From Pleurodeles waltl (lineage: Eukaryota; Chordata; Amphibia; Caudata; Salamandridae), in contig NC_090439.1 of the NCBI RefSeq assembly GCF_031143425.1, forward strand, positions 349,364,027-349,428,026: DNA of 64,000 bases, in the 5' to 3' direction. The translations under genes and the position numbers were made by a program. The notes under the pieces are model-generated. The model made no database searches, had not been told where the DNA came from, and was given only the letters and a program-made list of their open reading frames with translations. Positions 11,227 through 23,170 of the stretch are shown one piece after another (the first letter of the stretch is position 1; each line of letters begins with the position of its first letter).

Positions 11227-13905
11227 TGTAGGAAGTTGGCTCTGTATGCACTATTTGAAAGTGAGGAATAGTATGCACAGAGTCCAAGGGTTCCCCTTAG
11301 AGGTAAGATAGTGGCAAAAGAGATAATACCAATGCTCTATTTTTGTGGTAGTGTGGTCGAGCAGTAGGCTTATCAAAGGAGTAGTGCTAAGCATTTGTTG
11401 TACATACACCCAGGCAATAAATGAGGAACACACACTCAGAGACGATTCCAGGCCAATAGGTTTTTGTATAGAAAAATATATTTTCTTAGTTTATTTTAAG
11501 AACCACAGGTTCAAATTCTACATCTAATACTTTGCATGAAAGGTATTGCAGGTAAGTACTTTAGGAACTTTGAATAATCACAATAGCATATATACCTGTC
11601 AAATAAAACACATATAGCTATTTTAAAACTAGACACAGTGCAATTTTCACAGTTCCTTGGGGAGGTAAGTTATTGTTAGTTCTTGCAGGTAAGTAAACCA
11701 CCTACGGGGTTCAAATTTGGGTCCAAGGTAGCCCACCGTTGGGGGTTCAGAGCAACCCCAAAGTCACCACACCAGCAGCTCAGGGCCGGTCAGGTGCAGA
11801 GTTCAAAGTGGTGCCCAAAACGCATAGGCTTCAATGGAGAAGGGGGTGCCCGGGTTCCAGTCTGCCAGCAGGTAAGTACTCGCGTCTTCGGAGGGCAGAC
11901 CAGGGGGGTTTTGTAGGGCACTGGGGGGGACACAAGTCCACACAGAAAGTACACGCTCAGCAGCGCGGGGGCTGCCGGGTGCAGTGTGCAAACAAGCGTC
12001 GGGTTTGTAATAGGAATCAATGGGAGACCAAGGGGTCTCTTCAGCGGTGCAGGCAGGCAAGGGGGGGCTCCTTGGGGTAGCCACCACCTGGGCAAGGTAG
12101 AGGGCCTCCTGGGGGTAACTCCTGCACGGGAGTTCCGATCCTTCAGGTCCTGGGGGCTGCGGGTGCAGGGTCTTTTCCAGGCGTCGGGATCTGAGAGTCA
12201 GGCAGTCGCGGTCAGGGGTAGCCTCAGGATTCCCTCTGCAGGCGTCGCTGTGGGGGCTCAGGGGGGACAACTTTGGTTACTCACAGTCTCGGAGCCGCCG
12301 GAGGGTCCTCCCTGAAGTGTCGTTTCTCCACCAGTCGAGTCGGGGTCGCCGGGTGCAGTGTTGCAATTCTCACGCTTCTGGCGGGAATTGCAGGGGTCTT
12401 TAAAGTTGCTCCTCTGGAAACAAAGTTGCAGTCTTTGTTGAACAGGGCTGCTGTTCTCTGGAGTTTCTTGGTCCTTTTAGAGCAGGGCAGTCCTCTGAGG
12501 ATTCAGAGGTCGCTGGTCCTGGGGAAAGCGTCGCTGGAGAAGTTTTCTTCCGAAGGGGGGAGACAGGCCGGTAGAGCTGGGGCCAAGGCAGTTGGTGTCT
12601 CTGTCTTCTCTGCAGGGTTTTTCAGCTCAGAAGTCCTCTTCTTCTTAGGTTGCAGGAATCTGAGTTCCTAGGTTCAGGGGAGCCCCTAAATACAGAATTT
12701 AGGGGTGTGTTTAGGTCAGGGAGGGCAGTAGCCAATGGCAACTAGCCCTGAGGGTGGCTACACCCTTTTTGTGCCTCCTCCCAAGGGGAGGGGGTCACAT
12801 TCCTATCCCTATTGGGGGGATCCTCCATCTGAAAGATGGAGGATTCCTAAAAGTCAGAGTCACTTCAGCTCAGGTTGCCTTAGGGGCTGTCCTGACTGGT
12901 CAGTGACTCCTCCTTGTTTTTCTCATTATCTCCTCCGCCCTTGCCCCCAAAAGTGGGGCCGTGGCCGGAGGGGGCGGGCAACTCCACTAGCTGGAATGCC
13001 CTGTGGTGCTGGAACAAAGGGGGTGAGCCTTTGAGGCTCACCGCCAGGTGTTACAGCTCCTGCCTGGGGGAGGTGATAGCATCCCCACCCAGTGCAGGCT
13101 TTGTTACTAGCCACAGAGTGACAAAGGCACTCTCCCCATGTGGCCAGCAACATGTCTCGAGTGTGGCAGGCTGCTAAAACCAGTCAGCCTACACGGGTAG
13201 TTGGTTAAGGTTTCAGGGGGCACCTCTAAGGTGCCCTCTGGGGTGTATTTTACAATAAAATGTACACTGGCATCAGTGTGCATATATTGTGCTGAGAAGT
13301 TTGATACCAAACTTCCCAGTTTTCAGTGTAGCCAGTATGGTGCTGTGGAGTTCGTGTTTGACAGACTCCCAGACCATATACTCTTATGGCTACCCTGCAC
13401 TTACAATGTCTAAGGTTTTGCTTAGACACTGTAGGGGCACAGTGCTCATGCCCTGGTGCCCTCACCTATGGTATAGTGCACCCTGCCTTAGGGCTGTAAG
13501 GCCTGCTAGAGGGGTGACTTATCTATACTGCATAGGTAGTGTGAGGTTGGCATGGCACCCTGAGGGGAGTGCCATGTCGACTTACTCGTTTTGTCCTCAC
13601 CAGCACACATAAGCTGGCAAGCAGTGTGTCTGTGCTGAGTGAGGGGTCCCCAGGGTGGCATAAGATATGCTGCAGCCCTTAGAGACCTTCCCTGGCACCA
13701 GGGCCCTGGTACCAGGGGTACCAGTTACAAGGGACTTACCTGGATGCCAGGGTGTGCCAATTGTAAAAACAAAAGTACAGGTTAGGGAAAGAAAACTGGT
13801 GCTGGGGCCTGGTTAGCAGGCCTCAGCACACTTTCAATTCAAAACATAGCATCAGCAAAGGCAAAAAGTCAGGGGGTAACCATGCCAAGGAGGCATTTCC
13901 TTACA
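11227..13905 (-). repeat. 5' LTR of the rearranged Gmr1-like element (2679 bp)
   Basis: Full-length LTR with TG...CA ends. It retains the 285-bp segment missing from its partner. The plus strand (antisense to the element) contains several perfect splice-donor-like CAGGTAAGT sites, at 11549, 11690 and 11869. On the minus strand the leader adjoining it starts TTGGTGGATCAGCGG, the candidate primer-binding site. Confidence 0.88.
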
Positions 13906-14500
13906 CACAGACACACAGGTTTACTGATGCAAAACATATAGCACACAAACGATAATATATGGAAATGTAATCACCCTATATATTAATTTTTTTTAATGCT
14001 ATTAAAATATTTGCTTCCATCACAATTCAGAATTGCAAAAAATGTGCCTTCTTTGTACTTACCTAATTCTGATATATCCAGAAATGCCTGCTGCTGGAAT
14101 AAAAGCCTTTCACAGCAAGACTGTAACATAAATATTCTCACTTTGAAGTGGAGAAAGAAAAGTAAACACCGAGCTCCCTCGGAAGACAGAGCCTGACATT
14201 TGACCTCTGTCTTTGAAGGCACAGCAAATGTTACATGGTAATAACAAGATTTAAAGGCATGATTACAGAAAGGGAGCACTCAGCAGGATACACTAAATAA
14301 GAAATGCTCTTTGCAGCCTAAATCAAATAAAGCCAGCAAACAGAAAGCAGGGAAATGTGAGTTACAACCCACAAAGCCAATGGTAAGCAATGGGCAGAGG
14401 GCATTCCCAGGAAAGATTTCCAAATGTCCCCAAGATGTCTTTAGCAAACCAGACACCAGCTCTGTTTTGGCTTCGACCTTAAAAGGAATCAAGTATGACT
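13906..14500. repeat. right part of the old repeat split by the LTR insertions
   Basis: Aligns by eye with 46450-47090. Shared stretches include GTAAACACCGAGCTCCCTCG, ACAGAGCCTGACATTTGA, AAATAAAGCCAGCAAA and GCAATGGGCAGAGGGCATTC, each with scattered substitutions and small indels in the second copy. Together with 1253-2115 and 2745-2783 it forms one repeat interrupted twice. I cannot assign it to a named class. Confidence 0.75.
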
Positions 14501-17500
14501 AGTGCAAATGTCTGGGTCTAATTGGTGCTCATTTATGAAATACAAGTCACATTCTGTGCCTAAGATGTTCTACACGTGGTTTACAGCATGTGAATAAGTG
14601 AGTAGTACTAATGTTTAAACCACTGAATCTTCACATAGCTTGATGCCAACAGTTGCTGCTGTCGATGTCGACTTGTAATGAATTACACCATGAAATAATA
14701 CCCCAAAGACATGTTTTCAGACAAATCACACTTACAATGTTGAGGTGATTAGCAAATGTACCCCATAATTATCTCTTATGTTGCATGGTTATAGTAGCTT
14801 CAAAATTTGATCTACGTGTCATTTGCTTTTTTAGATGAAAAACGAGCTGAGCAGGAAGGGACATAATAGATGGTACAGTTAACATTCTTCTTGGAGTTTC
14901 CAATATGGTCTTCTTCAATAGTTATCTCCATAAAGTCACTGGTGAAGTCATATGTATCATCATCTATGGTGTCATTTCTGATCTTATGTATGGTGTCTTT
15001 AGCAATAGATTTATATGGGCCTAACGTTTAATTGCCCTTGGTTGCCCATTCTTTTGAAGGATTTCCTTATATTTCAGCATTTCACTTCATTTAAGAGCTT
15101 ACAATGAAAGCTGAACATCACAAGAAATATCCACCCCTTTGCCCCAATTATTTGGACGGCCATCAACTGACAGCCCCACCAAAAAAACAAAAGAACCACA
15201 GACAGCAACGGTCTCTTCAAACTCCCTGTCAAAGTTTACTTTGACACATTAAAACTGCATGTTTAACATCACCCCATGGGCATCATTTGATATACTCCAC
15301 TCATTGTTTTCCTCTCGCATCACATTAATTACATTTCTAATTAATAATCAGTATTTTCTTCAATGTTTTTTACTTTATGATTATCTGCCTTCTAGTTTAT
15401 GATGATGAGGGAGGGGGTAATCGTAATTCGAGTTAGAAACCTCAGAGGGATTATATATTTCTAGGATAATAATAACAAAGGCTCGGTCGCCTCGTTCGTG
15501 CCTAATGGAAGTTTAACACAGTTGCCTATTTTTGTGCCTGACACACATAACTTTTTGATTTGGTCTAGCATTTGGTAATTGGGGCAACTTTGTAGGCAAT
15601 TAATTTTCTCACAGGAAAAGCTTCAAGGCTTATGTCAATCAATTTTATCCATTTGTAGTAAAGGAATAAAGACAGCTGTCTAGCCGTTCTCCTGTAATCA
15701 AAGGAATCAGTGCATAAAAATACATTATATATACATACATACACCTGGCATATAAACGTACCAGAATTTTAAGAGGGACAATAGCCAGCTAATAATGAGA
15801 TATGATGATTTTTTAGAGGTAAGGAGCAAAATCCATAAACTATGCCCCATCTTGTAATAGGTGATCATTTTCACACCCATTATAATCCATACACATCAGT
15901 GTCTTTTTTAATGGGTATGATATTTATCACATGAAACACAGGGCCACTCGTAATGAGACCCAAAGAGGGTCTTTGGGTCAGCCTTCTTCATACATTGGTC
16001 TGTTCAACTGTGATTCACATTTTGATCCCTCCCACCACAGCACACAGGATGTGCCAATGGGTCAGCCTACTTCAGTCTTGAGCTCTCTTGCACTCTGACA
16101 GTTCTTTGCCTGATCACATGTACACTTCTGCCTAAAAAGGACTGTACTTCAGTGCCAGATGGGGTGGGCTACGACTGTACTTTACCAGTGCTTTAGTTAT
16201 CCCATTGTTTTTAAACTCTGTATTTAGCTTAAAGCAACTCAAAGCCAATAGTGTCTTTTCAGTGTGCCAATAAAAATCATATTTTCCTCTGATGTGTTAC
16301 TTAAAACTAAAAAGGGTTTCTGTCCCTGTTGTAAGTAAACCGGTCCAATAGAAAGCATTCATACTTTTCTATTTAAATTATATAAACCAAACAATTTATT
16401 TTGAGATTTACATTTTGTTTTGCAGACATATGGTCACCACATTTAGGCAGCGTCATGTTTAATGTTTCTTTTTTTTCTTGTTTTTTTGTAGCATATCTTT
16501 GTGGTAAAAATACAAAACAAAAGAACAGCAGGCTGTCAAGACCCGATCTGTTGGCTTTGCCTGTGCTTGTTAGTGAAATATTACCACTCATGATGGACAA
16601 TCGTCACACAGGTAGAAGCAAAGACCTACCCTCTACACGAGGCTTCTACTTGGTAGTTACTGGACAACGTGGGTACCTAACACCAGAATTTACGATTTTT
16701 CTAACAATTCTCAACCTAAAGCAGCCATCTAAACCTAAATGATTTGGACAGAATGTTCCCACTCAGACTGAATCACGGTAGAGATGTTTAATTGATCCAT
16801 ACCTGAATATTTCCATCCGACACTGCCCTTGAAACCACCTAATCCCCTAGAAACACTTCCATGGTTTCAGAAGGGGATACTTTTGCGGTTCATGTGGAGC
16901 ATGTATGTGGCTTATACAGGGCATTAAGAGTCAAAACGTTCAATAATGGAAATTGTATAGCTCATAAATGGGGAAATTCATAGCTGCTGAGAATTCATTT
17001 TACAGATTGTATAAACTGCATGGGGTGTGTGGGAGTAATTGCCTGCTTCTTCTGCATTCAGTTGAATGACTCGCTGTGGCTATTTTAAGGCATGCTTTGG
17101 CAGTAGGATAAAAGGTGGACATACTCATGTCTTGCGTGAGAACAAGTGCCACGTGGATGAAATGTACCTTCTACCAGGTAATATTACCACCGTTACCAAG
17201 TAACTCCATCTCTCATGTGGCTAACACCTAATAGTTGATAAATGGGAAGTTCCCCATTTTACTTCTATATTAAAATGTCTCACTCATAGATAATTCACGG
17301 ATCTTCGAGTGACAATTTTTCTGGCTCAGGGGGACAATTTCATAATTTGCATTAGCAGTGTAATGGCTTTTTGCAAATGTTCAAGTGAGTGGCAACTTTG
17401 AAATCTGAAGAAAGCGCTCACTAATGGCTTCCAAGGTTAGATACAGAATGGACAGCTATGGTCTGCAGTCTGAGAAGCCTTGGCTTTGATTGAATTTCTT

Positions 17501-19221
17501 TCCCACTTCTGAGGCCTAGCTTCTGGCTCAGGTCACCTGTCAGGTGACATCTGCAAGTATCCTAATAGCCCACAGGTTTGCTAGCTCCTGCTGTGCTCCC
17601 ATGTGATGCTCACTCACTGCTGACTACAAGTGAACCTGCTGAGCATCTGCTCCTTTGTCAGCAGCTCTGTATTTTATCCAGGCTCATCTGCAGAAGTGAC
17701 GCATCCAGGATGGCACATTTGAGAGGTTGGCCTCTAAAGTGTTAGCATATCACCAACTGTACTCAATATCTCCCTCTCTGATGCTCCACAGTCAGCCCAA
17801 CCGAGGTCAGTTCAGCTTGGTTCAGCTGCACCTCAAGTTGTAAGGTTTAGTTATAGAGCACCCAAATTCCAGCTGCCAAACTCTCGCTCTGAAACACAAC
17901 TTTAACCTGGATGATCCTCGCTTATGAAATCCCAACAGTTCACATCCACTTGCCTTCACTCAGAACACCCTCATACTGCCATCCACATATTTCTCCATCT
18001 CAAACCTTTCACGGAAAGGGATCTTTGACCTTAAATCTCAAATCAGCTCTGTATCTAAGGCTTAGCTTAAGTAGCAACAGGCTGCAGGATTCTGTGAACC
18101 TCGCTCGCTGCGACCATTATCCCTCACTTTACCACCAGCCGCCAGGCACAGCTTGCAAATCCATTGCTACTAGCAAAAATCCGCCACTCGTGAGAAGGCC
18201 TCACATTTCTCTCTCTGTTCCTTGCCGAGGTCAGAGTTCATGCAGTCATACATTCAAAATGGCTTGTGTACTGTTCAATGTTGGTTTACAACTATTGTGA
18301 GTGCGGGGATTTAAAAAAGCAACTATTCGATTAATTTACTTCAGAATTCAGCTCTACTTGTGACTGGGAGTTTATCTAAGTAGTTGAACTTAGCGTAATT
18401 ATGTAGGTATCGTAAAGAAGGCAGTTCTTACTGCACCGGAGGATGGCGGGGGAGGGGCAAAGTGGGTGTCAATATTAACACAACCCCCCACCCCCCTTGA
18501 GTGGTGAATATTTTACCGTGCGTTAGCCACAGTCTGCTAAACCGCTTCTTTGCTCGTTACGCAGCTGGCTGCACAACAAGTGAACCGAGCGCTTTTTGAT
18601 TACACTGACATTTGTCAGTGGCTCGGCATTTACTCTCGCCACAAACGCCGCTGATACAGCCAACGGCAAATCCGGCTAGAACAAGAAGAATGTCTCATCC
18701 TTCCCCACGCGCACGCAGGCAGCTTGGACTGTGGGAAAAGATGGAGTGCTCCGCTGGAGATCCGCACAGGAAGCAGTCACTTGGGACCCCTTACACAAAG
18801 CTTGTTCCTCATCCACATTCAACTTAGGGGCGCCAAACCTACACTTTGACCCCGTTATTAGGGGGCCAATTGCATTTTGGGTGGAATCTTACGTTTGCAC
18901 CTGATAGCTCTGGTAAAGAACTCCAATGGGGGGGGGGGGGGCTTACCCATTCGACCATGTACTATTTGCCCATATGCAAACTGACTGACCTAGACCATTT
19001 TAAAGTGGAAAAATCTGGCAAGAACCTTGTAGCCAAACAGCACAAATTTCTGATTTGTTCAGCCTGAAATGCATTCTAGGGTGGAAGAAGCAGGATTTAG
19101 CCTCTTTGCACCCTGGAATGCATGGGCCATTACGGCTCTGTTTCAGCACTTTTCCATCAGACAATGTTTGAATTAGACCCTTAGGAAGTGATTTAAGAGT
19201 TCAGTGGACAGGCACGAGGAT
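14501..19221. other. intronic sequence, no gene recognised
   Basis: About 4.7 kb, mostly AT-rich. It includes a short hairpin (GACCCAAAGAGGGTCTTTGGG at 15957) and a G homopolymer at 18928-18939. Open frames of up to about 130 codons (for example 17911-18300) show no domain-like composition and no splice context that I trust. I see no laminin exon here on the minus strand. Confidence 0.55.
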
Positions 19222-19381
19222 ATACCCGTATTTATACTTTTTTTGCGCCGCATTTGCGTCGTTTTTTGACGCAAAAACGGCGCAAACTTGCAAAATGCCA
19301 TTGTATTTTGTAGGTTTGCGCCGTTTTGCGTCAAAAAGCGGCGCAAATGCGGCGCTAAAAAAAGTATAAATACGGGCCATA
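19222..19381. mobile_element. 154-bp foldback MITE with ATA target duplication
   Basis: A near-perfect palindrome: the left arm CCCGTATTTATACTTTTTTT with GCGCCGCATTTGCG pairs with the right arm CGCAAATGCGGCGC and AAGTATAAATACGGG. The element occupies 19225-19378 and is flanked by ATA on both sides. Its termini match those of the ~0.92-kb elements at 20241 and 23171, so it belongs to the same TIR family. The 3-bp duplication fits PIF/Harbinger-type elements. Confidence 0.78.
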
Positions 19382-20029
19382 ATGCGCTTGTAATAAGGCA
19401 CCAAGGGATATCCGTAACGTTTGTGACAGAGCATCCATCTACCAAATTCTAAATCAGACACATACTCTTATTCTTAATGAATGATCTCAGAAACATGTTG
19501 GATACCACACCTACTTACTTTGACCATACACTATCCAGATAAATTGGTGTCGACTTAAGAATAGTAATTCTACAATTACTTATAGATAGTTACCCTGACA
19601 GTTCAGTGATAGTCGATATTCAAGTCAACATTCATGTAGGTTGATATTAAAAACTAGCCGGTGTGAGACAGAACAGAGTTTACTCGTGACATGTAAAGCA
19701 CACTAATGAAGTCTGGTGCAGCTGTGCTATAGAAAAACATGTTACGTAAAATTAAAGCAAAACACTAATAACCTTAAGGACAACTCTTTCTATGAGCGAT
19801 TACCTTGTTTTGACCTGTGTACACAAACGTATTGAGTTTTAGGAAGGTATTTTCAAACACCATTTCACATTACTTCTCTGTGTCTCAAACTCTAAATAGT
19901 TGCCAACAACTCTACAGCCATCTGCATATAAAGGTCGCAAATAGAAGTCTCATCCATCACATCCAAAAAATTCTGGGTCAACCTGATCCCACACCAGTGC
20001 TTAATTTGTGCTTGTTGTTTCCGGTGCTG

Positions 20030-20190
20030 TGCTTAATTTGTAAATAAAAACGTGCCGATTCCCAAAGCCGTCCTCGTAAACACCCGGCTACTGCACTTAC
20101 ATGTGCGAACACGGAATACTGAGGTAGCATAATCCGGAAGCCATCTCGGGCCTCTTCAATGACTCCTTTTCATTTTTCGCTTCCTCCGTC
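20030..20190 (+). repeat. left arm of an inverted repeat pair
   Basis: Contains GTGCTTAATTTG, AACACGGAATACTGAGG and a GGCCTCTTCAATG motif. These recur in reverse complement at 21205-21365 (for example CCTCAGTATTCCGTGTT at 21267). Either two copies of one short dispersed repeat lie head to head, or these are the long terminal inverted repeats of one element into which the element at 20241-21153 inserted. Confidence 0.7.
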
Positions 20191-20237
20191 TTTCCTATAT
20201 GTTTCTTTTGCTCGCAGTAAATGCTGAGGCAGAAAAT

Positions 20238-21156
20238 TAAGGGGCATATTTATACTCCATTTGCGCCAAATTTGCGTCGTTTTTTTCGACGCAAATTCGG
20301 CGCAAAACTAACGCCATATTTATACTTTGGCGGTAGACGCGTCTAGCGCCAAAGTATGAGTAAAGAGCGTCATTTTTTTGCGTGAACGCCTTCCTTGCGT
20401 TAATGATATGCAAGGTAGACGTTCCCGTCCAAAAAAATGACTGCGACGCAAATGCGTCGTATTTATACTCCCGGGCAAAAATCACGCCCGGGAGTGGTCG
20501 GGTCAAAAAACCCCGCATTTGCGCCTCTTTTTAACGCCTGGGTCAGGGCAGGCGTTAAGGGACCTATGGGCTCAAAATGAGCCCACAGCTGCCCTCCCAT
20601 GCCCCCAGGGACCCCCCCTGCCACCCTTGCCCACCCCAGGAGGACACCCAAGGCTTGAGGGACCCACCCCAGGGACATTCAGGTAAGTATAATTTTTTAT
20701 TTTTTTTATTTTTTTTTGGCATAGGGATGGCCTGATTTGTGCCCCCCTACATGCCACAATGCCCAATGACCATGCCCAGGGGACATAAGTCCCCTGGGCA
20801 TGGCCATTGGGCAAGGGGGCATGACTCCTGTCTTTACTAAGACAGGAGTCATGTAAATGGCGTCTGGGTGTCGTTAAAAATGGCGCAAATCGGGTAGAGG
20901 CGATTTTTTGCATCAACCTGACTTGCACCATTTTTAAGACGCCCTAGCGCCATTTTTCCCAACGCCGGCGCTGCCTGGTGTATGTGGTTTTTTTCCACGC
21001 ACACCAGGCAGCGCCGGTGTGCTTGCGCCGGCTAACGCCATTCAATAAATACGGCGCCCGCATGGTGCTTCAGAATGGCGTTAGCCGGCGCAAAAAATTT
21101 TGACGCTAAACTGCGTTAGCGCAGTTTAGCGTCAAAAAGTATAAATACGGGCCTAA
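20238..21156. mobile_element. 913-bp non-autonomous PIF/Harbinger-like element, TAA target duplication
   Basis: Termini GGGGCATATTTATAC and GTATAAATACGGGCC lie at 20241 and 21153, with TAA directly outside both. No transposase frame is present. The interior is a chain of hairpins, including CTCCCGGGC/GCCCGGGAG, CCCAGGGGACATAAGTCCCC, GACTCCTGTCTT/AAGACAGGAGTC, GCCTGGTGT/ACACCAGGC and GACGCTAAACTGCG/CGCAGTTTAGCGTC. A second copy of similar length and the same orientation lies at 23171-24092. Confidence 0.8.
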
Positions 21157-21204
21157 GTGCCTAAGGGCCGTGGCCCCGCACCGGAAACAACCAGCACACA
21201 TTAA

Positions 21205-21365
21205 GCACTGAGGGAGTGGTTTTAAATGGATTGAAGAAGCCAGAGATGGTTTCAGGATTACGCCGCCTCAGTATTCCGTGTTCCCACATTTAATTGCAGC
21301 AGCTGCGTGTTTAAGAGGAGGGATTTGGGCACCGGCACCTTTTCATTTCAAATTAAGCACTGCCT
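21205..21365 (-). repeat. right arm of the inverted repeat pair
   Basis: Reverse complement counterpart of 20030-20190, ending CAAATTAAGCACTGCC. A further inverted pair with a GTGCTTAATTTG-type end brackets it: CAGTGCTTAATTTGTG at 19999 and ACACATTAAGCACTG at 21196. Confidence 0.68.
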
Positions 21366-23000
21366 CACACTCACAAAAAGGGCAGTTTGAGATGTCAGTT
21401 TCCATGAGAGAAGTGCACTCTGTAAAATACTCCTCTGCTTCCTGGAGCTAGATCTCCTCTATATTAAATACCTAAAAACGTATAACAAATTCCACCAACA
21501 TGAGGGTGGGCAGGACTGCAGATGCCTGCGGCCCACAGCAGGGGCCAATGCCTTTGCCACAAGAGGTTACATAGATGGGCATTTACAGCTGTATAAGAAA
21601 GCAGCCCCACATAAAGGAATGCAGTGGCGAGGTCAGCTCCAGAAACAGCCCACTGGATTGGGAGTTCACTAATGAATCGGCATTACAATATTTAGGATGA
21701 ATTACTGAGCTTCACAGAAGTATGTTCCAATTCTCTGGGAGACGTCGTATCCCTTTGTCTGTTTTCCGATGCAAACTAGCAAATTATTTTTTTAAATCTC
21801 TGATATTTTTTTCCCATTCTGTGCAGCCAGTTGTTAGAATGTGTTACACTCCAAGCAAGATACTAAAGTTACACCAAGTCCCCGAGTTTTGAACCTGGGT
21901 TTAATCAGGTGACTATATTGTAGCACTTCCAAAGGTCAGAAGCTGTTTCCCTTTGGATTCTCATTTCGATACCTGGAGATGTGGCTCTTAAGTATGTTGA
22001 TAAGGGTATTGGCTTTACTTTACAGTTAAGTGGTAATGACGCTTCTTCCGGTTTTTGGAGGAAGCCCGAAATTTGATGAATTATCTACTGGTGGCATTTC
22101 TCCTTCTACCAGGGTAGTAGATACCAAATAGAAGTTTTACTTTCAAAATCATTTCGGTCTGCCCCTTCACTTACTGACCGTTTGACCTGCCTCTTTCAAC
22201 CATTGGCTTGAGACATTGTAAGTCACATCCTGGCATAGCACAGAGGAGTACTTCTCTTTCACATTATGTCAGTGGCTTTTAGGGTGTATCTTTCGATGTT
22301 CCATGTAGTACTTGCACTGTAATACACGAGGAACTACTTTACAACTATAGGCCACTCTGACCTCTCAAGAAGGCCAGTCTCCCGCCTCTCTCTCCTACAG
22401 GCCTCACTCTTTGCTTCTCTTGGCTACCGTCCTAATACCTACCTCCTATGCCTCCCTCATTACTTGTGTGTTGCTCCTTCTCCCTGCCCACAACCACCAC
22501 CATCTTTTGTTTCTCCCTCTTACCCCTCCCAATTGCCATAGTATACCGCACTTCCTGCCCAGCAGTTCCTCTCTTCCCCCATCACTTCCTATCCTGGAAG
22601 TTTTTTTATTAGAATCATGGCTATTTTCTTTTTTTGCTTTTTAGTTTCCTAAGAACAAAAGCCTGTCTCCTTGGAGGGCTTTCCTGCCTTCATCAGTTAG
22701 ATATTTGTTTCTAGGGTAAAAGAAGGTTCGATTTCTATGGGCATTTCTGTATAGTCCTGTCTTTTTACATTGTGGAAACTAAAAAAGGTTGATAACGAAG
22801 GCTCCCATTTCTCCTGACCTTTATTTGTCATATAAATTACTATTCATTTGTGCTGTATATAGAACTAACTTTCGTTTAGAAAGACTCCAAAGACAGACTT
22901 GTAAATCTAGCTAATGTATTTTCTCCGCACTCTTTCTCTTGTTCTCTGGTTATAAGAGAATGCAGCTCTGGTGTTTGTGTCAAAATACTGTCAAGAGCGA
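21366..23000. other. intronic sequence, no gene recognised
   Basis: Non-coding sequence with a pyrimidine-rich stretch around 22330-22580. No coding, RNA-gene or terminal-repeat signal is visible. Confidence 0.55.
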
Positions 23001-23007
23001 ACCTGTA

Positions 23008-23170
23008 AAAAAAAAAAAAAAAAAAACAAACACAAAAACACAACAAGCAACCACAACAAACACATTCAACAAACAAACACAACAAACACAATTAACACAC
23101 ACACCAAACACAAGAAGAAATAAACTCAACAAACACCACTACACCAAAACACCAAACACCAAAACACTTA
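23008..23170. repeat. A-rich/AAC-rich simple sequence
   Basis: A run of 20 A at about 23008 continues as AAC, ACA and CCAAACAC units to 23170 and resumes after the inserted element as AAACCAAACACCAACAAC (24096-24113). This shows that the tract was the insertion target of the element at 23171-24092. Confidence 0.75.

Larger units (their letters stand above)
2784..13905 (-). mobile_element. Gmr1-like LTR retrotransposon, rearranged and inactive copy
   Basis: An 11.1-kb element transcribed on the minus strand, flanked by CACAG (2779-2783 and 13906-13910). LTRs lie at 2784-5177 and 11227-13905. Both begin TGTAGGAAGTTGG and end TTTCCTTACA on the plus strand. The internal region carries Gag, protease, integrase and RT pieces broken by frameshifts, then a second integrase segment and a terminal RNase H. 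Integrase lies upstream of RT, as in the Gmr1 group of Ty3/gypsy. Against the intact copy at 28667-39113 it is rearranged and could not make a full polyprotein. Confidence 0.88.

Noticed and set aside
11700..13100. Open frames of about 100 codons within the long LTRs, repeated in each copy
   Set aside because: They recur because the LTR is repeated, differ in frame integrity between copies, and show no conserved domain, so I treat them as non-coding LTR.
2784..13905. Interpretation as an endogenous retrovirus with an env gene
   Set aside because: After RNase H the frame stops and the 3' LTR follows within about 30 bp; there is no room for env in either full element.
17911..18300. A 129-codon plus-strand frame
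   Set aside because: No domain-like pattern, no splice or start context, and composition like the surrounding intron.
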